Source: RZZS01 sp964498755 (lineage in GTDB: Bacteria > Pseudomonadota > Alphaproteobacteria > Micavibrionales > Micavibrionaceae). Taken from it: a stretch of DNA of 64,000 nt. This document shows positions 19,001 through 27,045 of the stretch, one piece after another. The stretch spans positions 21,427 to 85,426 of the forward strand of contig CAZCIB010000002.1 of NCBI GenBank assembly GCA_964498755.1, read 5' to 3'. The translations under genes and the position numbers were made by a program. The notes under the pieces are model-generated. The model was not told where the DNA came from and did no database searches. It was given only the letters and a program-made list of their open reading frames with translations. Numbering within the stretch: position 1 is the stretch's first letter; every line of letters starts with the position of its first letter.

Positions 19001-19515
19001 CCATGGCGCTGGATTTCGACGTAAAGCCTGTTGCCGAAAATCCGGTTTAGTCGCTCCAGAAACGTTTCAGCCTGCTCGTCCTGATGATGAAACAGAGGCC
19101 GGTACAAAACCCCGTTCACGCCGCCGGTCAGGCAAATCAGTCCCTCGTGATATTCCGAGAGCGTCTCCCATGAGGTATAGGGATCATGCGCCGGGTCGCC
19201 TTCCATGTAGGCTTTGCTGATGATCGCGCAAAGATTGCGGTAGCCCTGCTCGTTTTGAACGATCAAAACAATTTCATAGCGCTCTTCCGTTAAGGCCAGC
19301 TCGCAACCGAGTATCGGCTGTACGCCGTTTTTAACGGCCTCAAGCGAAAATTCCATCGCGCCGAAAAGGTTACCCGTATCCGTAATCGCGGCGGCGGGCA
19401 TATTGTTCTGCTTGCAGAGCTTGACGAGCTGCTTGACCGGGATCGCGCCCTCGGCAAGCGAATACGCGCTGTGCGCGTGCAGGTGAACGAACGGAGCGTT
19501 TTCTGTTGAATCCAT
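16093..19515 (-). CDS. dnaE: DNA polymerase III subunit alpha
   Basis: This is the replicative polymerase catalytic subunit. The 1140-aa product has an N-terminal PHP domain (HLHAHSAYSLAEGA from residue 11). The C-family polymerase core contains the catalytic Asp pair in PDFDVDFCQDRRDEV, and the finger segment GFNKSHAAAYALIAY is intact. An OB-fold and C-terminal region follow. Length and motifs fit the DnaE1 replicative type rather than the error-prone DnaE2. It lies downstream of lolD but is separated from it by the divergent REC-HPt gene. The stop codon merges with a heptad repeat. Confidence 0.97.
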   Translation of the reverse strand: MDSTENAPFVHLHAHSAYSLAEGAIPVKQLVKLCKQNNMPAAAITDTGNLFGAMEFSLEAVKNGVQPILGCELALTEERYEIVLIVQNEQGYRNLCAIISKAYMEGDPAHDPYTSWETLSEYHEGLICLTGGVNGVLYRPLFHHQDEQAETFLERLNRIFGNRLYVEIQRHGWPEQDRAEGRLIDLAYKCDVPLVATNNAYFPKQAMAEAHDALLCIADGRYITEEDRRRVTAQHYFKSASEMSELFQDLPEAIQNASVIAQRCHFLLKPIDPLLPPFETGEGRDEVEELKAQAHAGLKWRLENFVIGGDQDEKIKTYTDRLNYELDVIIKMGFPGYFLICSDFIKWSKEQNIPVGPGRGSGAGSLVAWALQITDLDPLPFNLLFERFLNPERVSMPDFDVDFCQDRRDEVIRYVQDKYGHDKVAQIITFGKLQARAVVRDVGRVLQMPYGQVDRIAKLIPNNPANPMTLGEALAQDADLRAERERDDTGRKLIDIALKLEGLYRHASTHAAGVVIGDRPLQELLPLYRDPRSDMPVTQFNMKYVEQAGLVKFDFLGLKTMTVIQKAVELVADKGIDVDYLQIPFNDDNTFKLLTDGKTTGVFQLESAGMRDTLRKLKPDRFEDIIALVALYRPGPMDNIPLYIECKEGRSEPDYHHPKLRPYLEETYGIMIYQEQVMQAAQELAGYTLGGADLLRRAMGKKIKEAMDAERVKFVAGAKEHSGIDEKRANEIFDLLAKFAGYGFNKSHAAAYALIAYWTAWLKANHPVEFMAASMTLDLHNTDKLSVFRQDLLEQGIELLPPDVNASSAEFSVEDGKIRYALAALKGVGEQAMRLLVEERAQNGPYKSIEDLTSRLDTKVLNKRQLERLVHAGAFDSLEPNRARVFNGIERMIAHAHALADERESGQSSLFGGESGVSAGALELPDSQPWDPLEKLQYEFEAVGFYLSAHPLDTKAEQLKRLNIYTMADVAEELANKNAAAVKMAGVLIKKQEKVSAKSGKKYAFLHVSDPSGVFEVTAFSETLAAARDYLETGQTLLLNVSAEQREDQIRFTAQSIERLDGRLERTLEEVRVHVSEKDCLPQLQTLLQTEGRGSLRMTIMVDAPDGECVLIRIPGKWNFSSAARQAIRHARGVIEVAEL

Positions 19516-19623
19516 GCCGGAAGTTTAGACAACTCCGCGCAACAAAGACCAGAAAATTCAAAAAATCGTCCATCGCAAATATTCGGCATTGATAAACTAT
19601 AGATTGTAAAATAGTCTTTTCTA

Positions 19624-20397
19624 ATGAACAAAAAACAACCATATATACTGATCGCGGAAGACATGGAGGCTAACACCTACCTGTATGAAGAAGAGCTCAA
19701 AAGACTTGGCTGCCTGACGGACATTGCGGAAAATGGCGCGATTGCGACTGAAATGGCCGGAAATAATAAATACGACCTGATCTTCATGGACATTAACATG
19801 CCGGTTATGGACGGTCCCGAGGCTCTCGCGAAAATTCGCGCATCAGGCGGCCCGAACACGGACACGCCGGTGATTGCGCTGACGGGCGGCAATCTGAATA
19901 TGCCGGAACAAGCGTCGGAAACATTTTCTGAATTTCTTACAAAGCCGGTTTCCTCGGAACAATTCAGCCTGATTCTCGATCAATGGCTTAACAGGAAGGC
20001 TGAAGCGCCGGCGTTAAAACCTGAGACTTCAAAAGACGACGGCGCCTTTGAGGTTATCGACGCGGAGTTTCTTTATTCGGCTATCGGAACGACAAAGGAC
20101 AAAATCGCCACCTTTGTCACGCTGGCCGTCAATGACGGAAAAAAATTCGTCAGGCAATGCAGGCAGAATCTGGACAGCAAGGACTCTGAAAATCTGGCCC
20201 GTACCGCGCATGCGCTTAAATCCGTAGCCAGCCAGAGCGGGGCGAAGCCGCTCGAGAGACTGGCCAAACAGCTGGAAAATGCCGGGAAAAATGCGGATTT
20301 CAGCGATCAAACCCGGCAGGCCATGCAGGATTGCGAAACCGAGTTTGAACGGTATCGCCTGGCGCTCTACGATATATTGCGCCGGAAGGTGAAATAA
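19624..20397 (+). CDS. Orphan response regulator with receiver and HPt domains
   Basis: The 257-aa protein combines a receiver domain (residues 6-122) and a histidine phosphotransfer domain (about 145-250) with no kinase or DNA-binding output. The receiver has the acidic pair Glu12/Asp13, phosphoacceptor Asp56 in FMDINMPVMDG, Thr87 and Lys107. The HPt domain has the expected HALKS motif with His196. It could act as a phosphorelay shuttle between a hybrid kinase elsewhere and a final regulator; the partner is not in the window. It is the only plus-strand gene between dnaE and lolD, divergent from dnaE (108-nt spacer) and convergent with lolD (8 nt apart). Confidence 0.85.
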   Translation: MNKKQPYILIAEDMEANTYLYEEELKRLGCLTDIAENGAIATEMAGNNKYDLIFMDINMPVMDGPEALAKIRASGGPNTDTPVIALTGGNLNMPEQASETFSEFLTKPVSSEQFSLILDQWLNRKAEAPALKPETSKDDGAFEVIDAEFLYSAIGTTKDKIATFVTLAVNDGKKFVRQCRQNLDSKDSENLARTAHALKSVASQSGAKPLERLAKQLENAGKNADFSDQTRQAMQDCETEFERYRLALYDILRRKVK

Positions 20398-20405
20398 GCC
20401 GTTCT

Positions 20406-21086
20406 CTAATACGCGCTCACGCGCCCGTGCTTGAGCTCTAAAATCCGGTCCATGCGGTCGGCCAGATCCATGTTGTGAGTCGCCACAAGCGCGCCGATCT
20501 TGCGCGTCCTCACCTGTTCCAGAAGCTGATTGAACACGAAGTCGGACGTTTCGGGGTCGAGGTTCCCGGTCGGCTCGTCCGCCAGTATCAGTTTCGGGAA
20601 ATTCGCCATGGCGCGCGCAATCGCCACGCGCTGCTGCTCTCCGCCGGAAAGCTGTGCAGGACGGTGATCCAGACGCTTGAGCAGCCCCAGATCGGACAGC
20701 AAAAGCGTCGCCCTCTCGGCGGCGCGTTTTCTGGACCGCCCTGCGATCATCTGCGGAATGATCACGTTTTCCTTTGCGGAGAATTCGCCCTGAAGATAAT
20801 GAAACTGGTAAATAAAGCCGAGCGTTTCGCGGCGCAGTTTCGTGCGCGCGTTGTCCGAGGCCTTTGAGACGTCCTGCCCCGCTATCGCGATCAGCCCGCT
20901 CGTCGGACGGTCAAGAAGGCCCGCGATCTGAAGCAGCGTCGATTTTCCCGATCCGCTCGGCCCCACAAGCGCGACGATCTCCCCCGGCTCGATCTGCAGG
21001 TTCACGGCGTTCAGCACGTTCAGCGCCTTGCCGCCCTGGGTGTAGGTCTTCGTAATTTCCTTGAGGGTCAGAAGCGTATCACTCAT
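20406..21086 (-). CDS. lolD: Lipoprotein-releasing ABC transporter ATPase LolD
   Basis: LolD powers extraction of lipoproteins from the inner membrane. The 226-aa ATPase has Walker [10 protein letters not shown] (residues 42-50), the ABC signature [16 protein letters not shown] and Walker [13 protein letters not shown]. Family-specific residues around [14 protein letters not shown] match the LolD/MacB branch. It overlaps the permease gene by 8 nt and follows it directly, the usual alphaproteobacterial lolC-lolD order. Confidence 0.94.
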   Translation of the reverse strand: MSDTLLTLKEITKTYTQGGKALNVLNAVNLQIEPGEIVALVGPSGSGKSTLLQIAGLLDRPTSGLIAIAGQDVSKASDNARTKLRRETLGFIYQFHYLQGEFSAKENVIIPQMIAGRSRKRAAERATLLLSDLGLLKRLDHRPAQLSGGEQQRVAIARAMANFPKLILADEPTGNLDPETSDFVFNQLLEQVRTRKIGALVATHNMDLADRMDRILELKHGRVSAY

Positions 21087-22326
21087 ACCTGAGAGCCTCC
21101 ACCGGGTCCAGACGCGCCGCGCGGAAGGCCGGGTACAATGTCGCCAAAATAGAGAGCGTAAAGGCCATCGCGACGACGGTCGTGACTTCCGTCCAGTCGA
21201 CTTCGGCCGGGAGCTGCGAGAGGAAATAAATCTCGTCGGCGAACAGCTCCGTTCCCGTCAGCCCTTCAAGCCACTGGCGGATCGCCTCGATATTCATCGA
21301 AAACGCGATCCCCGCCGCCGCGCCGACGAACGTGCCGAGAAAGCCGATGCTCGCGCCGGTGAGCATAAAAATCTTCAGCATGCTGGCACGGCTCGCGCCA
21401 AACGTACGCATGATCGCGATATCCCGGCCCTTGTCCTTCACCAGCATAATCATCGAGGAAATGATATTAAACGCCGCAACGAGAATGATCAGCGTCAAAA
21501 TCAGGAACATCACGTTGCGCTCGACCTGAAGCGCGTTGAAAAAGCTCTTGTTCGAATCGCGCCAGTCATGAAGGCGGGCAAAGCCCTCAATCGCCCTTTC
21601 TATGCTGGCGCGGGTCTCGTCGATCCGGTTCGGGTCTTCGAGAAACACCTCCAGTTCCGTGACCGCGCCGTCCAGCCTGAAAAACGTCTGCGCGGCCTCA
21701 AGCGGCATAAAAATAAAGCCGTTATTATATTCGTACATGCCGACGTCAAATATGACGGCGACCGTATAGCGGCGCTGCGTCGGCATGGTGCCGAACGGCG
21801 TTGTTCTGGCTTTTGGTGAAATGAGGACGATTTCATCGCCGGGCAGGATTCGAAGTCTTTCGGCCATCGCTTTGCCGACCGCGATATTCGTGCCCTGAAA
21901 ATCCGCAACGGAGCCGCGTTCGATCGAATTGTTCAGGATCGGCTTGGTACGGAAATCTTCCTGCGAAATCCCGCGCACGAGCGCGCCGGAGGCCGTATTA
22001 TTGACGTTCATCAACACCTGGCTCTCGATTTGCGGGATGACGGTCTGTACGCCCGAAACTTTCGAAACCCGCTCCGCTAGGCTTTCATATTCCGCCAAGG
22101 GGCCGCTCGCGTAGATGTTCACATGCCCGTTCAGCCCCAGAATCCGCCCGATGAGCTCCTGCCGGAAGCCGTTCATCACGCTCATGACGATGATCAGCGT
22201 CGCCACGCCCAGCAAAATCCCGAGAAAGGAAAACCCGGCGATGACCGAGACAAACCCTTCGGCCTTGCGCGCGCGCAAGTACCGGAATGCCATCATGCGT
22301 TCGAAGGGGGTGAAGATCACAATCAA
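21079..22326 (-). CDS. lolC: Lipoprotein-releasing ABC transporter permease LolC/LolE-type
   Basis: The 415-aa permease has an N-terminal membrane helix, a large periplasmic domain (about residues 55-270) and three C-terminal helices, the MacB/LolCE topology. The opening PFERMMAFRYLRARKAEGF and SVMNGFRQEL are typical of LolC/E. Only one permease is present, so the transporter is probably a homodimer (LolF-like), as often in this class. The start is ambiguous: TTG 22326 overlaps the proS stop, GTG 22320 follows it by 2 nt, and ATG at residue 11 or 12 is also possible. Confidence 0.92.
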   Translation of the reverse strand: MIVIFTPFERMMAFRYLRARKAEGFVSVIAGFSFLGILLGVATLIIVMSVMNGFRQELIGRILGLNGHVNIYASGPLAEYESLAERVSKVSGVQTVIPQIESQVLMNVNNTASGALVRGISQEDFRTKPILNNSIERGSVADFQGTNIAVGKAMAERLRILPGDEIVLISPKARTTPFGTMPTQRRYTVAVIFDVGMYEYNNGFIFMPLEAAQTFFRLDGAVTELEVFLEDPNRIDETRASIERAIEGFARLHDWRDSNKSFFNALQVERNVMFLILTLIILVAAFNIISSMIMLVKDKGRDIAIMRTFGASRASMLKIFMLTGASIGFLGTFVGAAAGIAFSMNIEAIRQWLEGLTGTELFADEIYFLSQLPAEVDWTEVTTVVAMAFTLSILATLYPAFRAARLDPVEALRYE

Positions 22327-23777
22327 TAAGCCTTCCCAATCAGGACCTTTTGGCCTTCATCTTCGAACGGCAGGCAGCGGGAAGTGAGTTTATGCGTCTC
22401 TCTGACCTTTGCGTATGTCTGATCCTCCAGAACGGAGACAGGCGCGCGGACGAACCCAATACGCCCGCCTTTATAAAAGGCGTCGATATCATCCGCGTTT
22501 GAAACATTATGCGTGTTTTCCGCGGCAAAGGCTTTCGCCTTGTTAAACAGGCTCATTTGAATGTCTTCAAGAATATCCCCGGCCTTGGCGCAAAATTCGT
22601 CGACGGAACAGGTCTCTTTCGAATCCTTGCCCAGATCACGGCGCACATGGGTCAGAGCGTCTTCTTCCATTTCGCGCATGCCGATCTCGACGCGCAAAGG
22701 CACGCCCTTCTTGATTGAGGCCCACATTTTATCGGGCGTCCTTGCGTCACTCTCGTCGATATGCACGCGTACGCGATTTTCCTTCAGTTTCTCCGCAACC
22801 CGAGCGCAGTACGTCAATAATATATCCCTGTCGCCATCATCACGTATGATCGGAATGATCGTCACTTGCGTCGGCGCGACGCGCGGCGGCATGATCATCC
22901 CGTCATCATCGGCATGGGTCATGATCATCCCGCCAATCAGGCGCGTAGATATGCCCCAGCTTGTGGTATGCGCGAAATGCTCCTGCCCGTCGCGCCCCTG
23001 AAAACGGATGCCGATGGTTTTTGCGAAATTTTGGCCCAGGTCATGGGACGTTCCGGCCTGCAATGCCTTGCCGTCCTGCATCATCGCCTCCATGGAGAAC
23101 GTCGCGTTCGCGCCGGGAAAGCGCTCGTCTGGCGTCTTTTCGCCCTTCACCATCGGAATAGCCAGCCAGTTCTCGGCAAAATCCACATAAGCGTCCAGCA
23201 TTTTAAGCGCGTCGGCCCGCGCTTCATCCGCCGTTTCAAAAGCGTTATGGCCTTCCTGCCAGAGAAATTCGCTGGTCCTTAAAAACATGCGCGTGCGCAT
23301 TTCCCAGCGCATGATATTGCACCACTGGTTCAGCTTTAGAGGAAGATCGCGGTAGGACTGGATCCAGCGGCTCATCGCGTCGCCGATAATGGTTTCCGAT
23401 GTCGGACGGATCACAAAAGGCTCTTCCAGCTTCGCTGATTCCGCAGGCACGAGCCCGCCCTCGCCCATCTCAAGGCGATGATGCGTCACCACCGCGCATT
23501 CCTTGGCGAAGCCCTCCACATGCTCGGCTTCGCGGCTGATGAAACTCAGCGGAATCAACAAAGGAAAATAGGCGTTCTGGACTCCCAGCTCCTTGATCAT
23601 GTCGTCAAAGACGCGCTGCATATTCTCCCACAGAGCATATCCATAAGGCTTGATAATCATGCAGCCGCGCACGGGGGAGTTCTCGGCCATATCGGCGGCG
23701 CGGATCACCTGCTGATACCACTCGGGAAAATCTTCCGCACGGGTCGGGGTGATGGCTGTTCTGGGTTTTGCGTTCAT
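22323..23777 (-). CDS. proS: Prolyl-tRNA synthetase, archaeal/eukaryal type
   Basis: This class II synthetase charges tRNA-Pro. The 484-aa sequence belongs to the short archaeal/eukaryal-like form: IKPYGYALWENMQ, RPTSETIIGDAMSRWIQSY, RDLPLKLNQWCNIMRWE and FLRTSEFLWQEGHNAF are its motif 1-2 blocks. The editing insertion of typical bacterial ProRS is absent, as is the usual alphaproteobacterial form. The gene nevertheless occupies the usual alphaproteobacterial proS-lolC-lolD position. No Shine-Dalgarno precedes the ATG; a heptad repeat ends 8 nt upstream. Confidence 0.95.
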   Translation of the reverse strand: MNAKPRTAITPTRAEDFPEWYQQVIRAADMAENSPVRGCMIIKPYGYALWENMQRVFDDMIKELGVQNAYFPLLIPLSFISREAEHVEGFAKECAVVTHHRLEMGEGGLVPAESAKLEEPFVIRPTSETIIGDAMSRWIQSYRDLPLKLNQWCNIMRWEMRTRMFLRTSEFLWQEGHNAFETADEARADALKMLDAYVDFAENWLAIPMVKGEKTPDERFPGANATFSMEAMMQDGKALQAGTSHDLGQNFAKTIGIRFQGRDGQEHFAHTTSWGISTRLIGGMIMTHADDDGMIMPPRVAPTQVTIIPIIRDDGDRDILLTYCARVAEKLKENRVRVHIDESDARTPDKMWASIKKGVPLRVEIGMREMEEDALTHVRRDLGKDSKETCSVDEFCAKAGDILEDIQMSLFNKAKAFAAENTHNVSNADDIDAFYKGGRIGFVRAPVSVLEDQTYAKVRETHKLTSRCLPFEDEGQKVLIGKAY

Positions 23778-23784
23778 GTTTTAT

Positions 23785-23863
23785 CAGAAGCGAGAAACTA
23801 AAAGCGAGAAGCGAGATTTTTTTGATTTCTGTCTCGTTTCTCGTTTCTTGTAACTCGCTTCTC
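23785..23863. repeat. Heptad inverted repeat upstream of proS
   Basis: Arms 23785-23816 and 23832-23863 (32 nt each) are reverse complements at 25 of 32 positions and are made of GCGAGAA-type 7-bp units. The loop is 15 nt and T-rich. The right arm contains the CTTGTAACTCGC motif shared with the element at 34911-34979. It fills most of the spacer between the hypothetical gene at 23873 and proS. It may act as a terminator or RNA stabiliser. Confidence 0.8.
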
Positions 23864-23872
23864 CTTTCCTGA

Positions 23873-24448
23873 CTATTCCGGAAAAGCACCGTATATCGTT
23901 TCCTCTTCTTTCACAAGAGGCTGCGGGTATTCGGGCGCGGGGACTTCGGCGAGCGGCGCGGGCTGAACAGGTTTTTGAGGCGCTACTACGACGGGCGCAT
24001 TTGGCTGCGCGGCTTCAATGCCGCAATAATCAAACGCCTGCCCGGTCATGTCGGTCTCGTTCCAGAAGACGCGTCCGTCCTTTTTGATGCGGAAAAGGCC
24101 GAGATCGGGCTCCAGATCAACGCCCGCCGGGATATTCGCGCCGAAAAATTCCCGAAGATCGACCGTGAGCGGAAACACGGTTTCGTCCGGAACGTCGAAC
24201 GAGCTCGCCCGGATATCGGCGGGGCGCGCGGCGTTGGGCTTATAGGTCACGTCATCGCGCGGGATATGCTGCGTCAGAACTGTGCAAAACCCGTTGGGCT
24301 TGCGGGAACTTGCGGTGACGGTTTCGGCATTCGCTCCCTTATTACCCATCACCGTCATCCCGGCGAAAGCCGGGATCCATAGGAAAACAGCCAATATCCA
24401 ATGACAGTATGGATTCCGGTTTTCACCGGAATGACGTTTCAAAGACAT
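23873..24448 (-). CDS. Exported hypothetical protein with palindrome-derived N-terminus
   Basis: Function is not recognised. From the ATG at 24448 the product is 191 aa. The mature part (after ANA, about residue 42) has GFCTVLTQHIPRDDVTYKP, FPLTVDLREFFGANIP and a Pro-rich tail. Similar exported proteins of unknown role occur near proS/rnj in alphaproteobacteria. Residues 4-33 are encoded by two GTCATCCC-class palindromes and the DNA between them (SGENRNP ... WIPAFAGMT). That segment supplies the hydrophobic core WILAVFLWIPAFAG of what could serve as a signal peptide. Starts at 24358 or 24349 would avoid the repeat but remove the hydrophobic core. ATG 24448 is 2 nt after the rnj stop. Confidence 0.65.
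   Translation of the reverse strand: MSLKRHSGENRNPYCHWILAVFLWIPAFAGMTVMGNKGANAETVTASSRKPNGFCTVLTQHIPRDDVTYKPNAARPADIRASSFDVPDETVFPLTVDLREFFGANIPAGVDLEPDLGLFRIKKDGRVFWNETDMTGQAFDYCGIEAAQPNAPVVVAPQKPVQPAPLAEVPAPEYPQPLVKEEETIYGAFPE
24353..24436. repeat. Paired GTCATCCC-type palindromes inside a coding region
   Basis: Two palindromes, GTCATCCCGGCGAAAGCCGG... at 24353-24378 and its inverted relative ending CACCGGAATGAC at 24410-24435, face each other around 31 nt of other DNA. This is the widespread intergenic class whose translation reads WIPAFAGMT. Here it overlaps the 5' part of an open reading frame instead of lying in a spacer. Confidence 0.8.
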
Positions 24449-24450
24449 TC

Positions 24451-26115
24451 CTACACCCGCACCAGATGCACGCTCGTTTTTGGCTTTAAACCCAGAACAT
24501 GGGCGCAGAACCGCCGCATGCCGATCCGGATCTCCTCGGAGACGAAATTATCGTCCTCGCGCTCTTCCCAGCTCATGTCGTCGAGAATTTCGTAAATCTC
24601 CTCGATCATCTTGTCTTCGAGATCGTCTTCGTCCGGGTCGCACAGCCCTTCCGTCGAGACGAGAGGGTCTTTTTCTAGCTCACCGCGCCCGTTCATGACC
24701 AATGTGATATGCGCCGCGCCGGTGAACTGCAGTTTCCTGCGGGCGGAAATAGACGCGTGATCGGACGGAAGCAGCCGCATCTGGTCCACCGCCAGAATGC
24801 CGGTCTCGATATGATCCACAGTTTCCGGAGTTCCGGGCGCGAGCTTTATGACCGAGCCGTTATTGGGCACGATCACGTGCGGGATCTGGCATTCACAGGC
24901 CAGCGCGGCCTGCGATTCCAGCATCGTTCGCTCGCCGTGCACCGGCACGACGATCTGCGGCTTGACCCATTGATACATCTCGATGATCTCGTCCCGGCAC
25001 GGATGCCCCGAGACATGGATTTTATAATCCGTATTGTCCGGCGTAATGACCTTGATCCCGCCCGCGACGAGATTGTTTTTGACCGTATTGATTTCCTTTT
25101 CGTTGCCCGGGATCGGCCGCGCGGAAAAGATCACCGTGTCGCCGCGGTTCAGCTCAATGTCCCTGCGCTCGCCTTTCGCGATGCGCGACAACGCGGCGCG
25201 CGGCTCGCCTTGAGATCCCGTCACGGCAATCACCAGGTTGTCTGCGGGAATGTCCTTTATGTTATCCGCGTCGATAAAATCCGGCAGGCCGTCAAGAAGA
25301 CCGCAATTCCGCGCCGCCGCCGCCATGGTGTGCAGCGAGCGTCCGAGCAGGGCCACGCTGCGGCCCGCATGCTGCGCCGCCATTGCAACGCTGCGCAAAC
25401 GTCCTACGTTGGACGCGAACATCGTCACGGCGATCCGGCCCTTGCAATCGGGGAAAAGTTTTTTAAAAGCCTCCTCAACGTCCGACTCGCTGCCTGCACG
25501 CCCCGGAACGCCGGAATTGGTCGAGTCGCCAATGTAAGCAAGCACGCCCTGCTCCCCGGCTTCCTTAAACGCCTCGGCGTCAGTCGGCTTTCCAATAACG
25601 GGTTTCGGGTCGAGGTTCCAGTCGCCGCTATGCACGACGCGCCCGAGCTCCGTCTCGATCACAAGCGCGCGCGTATCCGGCACGCTGTGCGCGACGTTAA
25701 TGGCCTGAACCTTGAACGGTCCGAGCTTTTTACCGTTTTTGTCGGGGCGGAGGATCTGGACGTTAACGTCCCGCGTTAAACCGGCCTCTTTCAGTTTGTG
25801 ATTCAGAACGGCCCCCGTAAAGGGCGAGCAGAAAACAGGGCAGCGCAAACGCGGCCAGAGATGCGCGACCGCGCCGATATGATCCTCATGCGCATGCGTG
25901 ATGATCAGGCCTTCAAGCCTGTCCATATTGTCTTCGAGGAACTGCGGATCGGGCAAAAGCAGATCAATGCCGGGAAAGCGCTTGTCCGCGAAACCAAGCC
26001 CGCAATCGACAGCCAGCAACTTGTCTTTGTAGGCGTAAACGTTGAGATTGATTCCAAATTCCTCGCTGCCGCCGAGCGGGATAAAACACAGTTCTTCAGG
26101 GTTCAGGTTTGTCAT
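24451..26115 (-). CDS. rnj: Ribonuclease J
   Basis: RNase J is a metallo-beta-lactamase/beta-CASP ribonuclease with 5' exonuclease and endonuclease activity, important in alphaproteobacterial rRNA maturation. The 554-aa protein has HAHEDH at residues 74-79 and DSTNSGVPGRAGSE in the beta-CASP region. The C-terminal metal histidine lies in IHVSGHPCRDE and VPVHGERTMLE follows. It is the third gene of the birA-coaX-rnj unit, 147 nt downstream of coaX across a repeat. Confidence 0.95.
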   Translation of the reverse strand: MTNLNPEELCFIPLGGSEEFGINLNVYAYKDKLLAVDCGLGFADKRFPGIDLLLPDPQFLEDNMDRLEGLIITHAHEDHIGAVAHLWPRLRCPVFCSPFTGAVLNHKLKEAGLTRDVNVQILRPDKNGKKLGPFKVQAINVAHSVPDTRALVIETELGRVVHSGDWNLDPKPVIGKPTDAEAFKEAGEQGVLAYIGDSTNSGVPGRAGSESDVEEAFKKLFPDCKGRIAVTMFASNVGRLRSVAMAAQHAGRSVALLGRSLHTMAAAARNCGLLDGLPDFIDADNIKDIPADNLVIAVTGSQGEPRAALSRIAKGERRDIELNRGDTVIFSARPIPGNEKEINTVKNNLVAGGIKVITPDNTDYKIHVSGHPCRDEIIEMYQWVKPQIVVPVHGERTMLESQAALACECQIPHVIVPNNGSVIKLAPGTPETVDHIETGILAVDQMRLLPSDHASISARRKLQFTGAAHITLVMNGRGELEKDPLVSTEGLCDPDEDDLEDKMIEEIYEILDDMSWEEREDDNFVSEEIRIGMRRFCAHVLGLKPKTSVHLVRV

Positions 26116-26132
26116 CTATTCTTCGTTTTCTC

Positions 26133-26261
26133 CGTCACCCCGGAGGCAAGCCGACAGGCTTGCTTAAACATCCGGGGTCCAGTAAAGCATGCAGCTTTGC
26201 TGCACACGCTGTGGATCCCGTTTGTGCGAATTTTGCTAAAGCAAAATGCCGACGGGATGAC
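26133..26261. repeat. Composite palindromic element between coaX and rnj
   Basis: The element starts GTCACCCCGGAGG and ends CCGACGGGATGAC. Internal inverted pairs include AAGCC/GGCTT, GCAGCTTTGCTGC and ATTTTGCTAAAGCAAAAT. It resembles the GTCACCCCGG...CCGGGGTCCAG class of intergenic palindromes fused with a second element. It starts 1 nt after the coaX stop and ends 17 nt before the rnj start, filling the spacer. Confidence 0.7.
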
Positions 26262-26262
26262 A

Positions 26263-27039
26263 TCATTGGTTTTTGCACGACCGATATATGCGGTATAGCC
26301 CCTTGATTGTCAAATTGCGATCTACCGTTTCAATCAGGTCAATGCTCTCGCCGAATACGGGCGACAATCCTCCAGTCGCGATCACAAAGGGTTTTGCGCC
26401 GATTTCCTCGCTCATTCTTTGAATCGTGCCCTCGATCAATCCTGTATAGCCCCAGAATATCCCGGACTGCATCGCGGTCACGGTTCTTTTGCCGATTACC
26501 TTTTCCGGCCTTGCAATGCTGACGCGCGGCAGCATCGCCGCAGCTCCGTGCAACGCCGACATGGATAAATTCACGCCCGGCGCAATCGCGCCGCCGGCAT
26601 AGGCGCCGCCCTGATCAATCGCGTCAAACGTCGTCGCCGTGCCGAAATCAATCACCACAGCCGGATAACGATACTCCTTGATAACGGCCAGCGCATTGAC
26701 AAGCCGGTCGGCGCCGGCCTCACGCGGCTGATCGATATTCACGGCGAGGCCGCATTTACTGACCATCTCGTAATCAACGAACCTGGCTTCAACGTCCATA
26801 TACTGGCGGCAAAGACCGCGCAGATGGTGCCCGGCGTACGGCACGACGGAAGAGATAATGACATCGCTGACATCGGAAAGTTTCAGGTCAAACTGACCGA
26901 ACAGCGGGATCAGCCATGAAGCGTACTCGTCGCGGCTGCGGCTGGAATCGGTACGAATGCGCCACGCGCCAAGCAGGTCTTCACCGTTGTAAAGAGCGAA
27001 CACGATATTGGTGTTGCCCGCGTCAATAACAAGAAGCAT
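26263..27039 (-). CDS. coaX: Type III pantothenate kinase
   Basis: CoaX phosphorylates pantothenate in the first step of coenzyme A synthesis and needs a monovalent cation. The 258-aa protein has the N-terminal phosphate loop VIDAGNTNIVFAL (Asp6), GADRLVNALAV, and DFGTATTFDAI, the three ASKHA-fold blocks of the family. It is 6 nt after birA, matching the alphaproteobacterial nuoN-birA-coaX-rnj order. Confidence 0.95.
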   Translation of the reverse strand: MLLVIDAGNTNIVFALYNGEDLLGAWRIRTDSSRSRDEYASWLIPLFGQFDLKLSDVSDVIISSVVPYAGHHLRGLCRQYMDVEARFVDYEMVSKCGLAVNIDQPREAGADRLVNALAVIKEYRYPAVVIDFGTATTFDAIDQGGAYAGGAIAPGVNLSMSALHGAAAMLPRVSIARPEKVIGKRTVTAMQSGIFWGYTGLIEGTIQRMSEEIGAKPFVIATGGLSPVFGESIDLIETVDRNLTIKGLYRIYRSCKNQ

Positions 27040-27045
27040 GGCGAC

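Noticed and set aside
23816..23832. T-rich loop of the heptad element as a classic intrinsic terminator of the upstream hypothetical gene
   Set aside because: The T-run is in the loop, not after the stem on the transcribed strand, so the standard model does not fit; a terminator role remains only possible.
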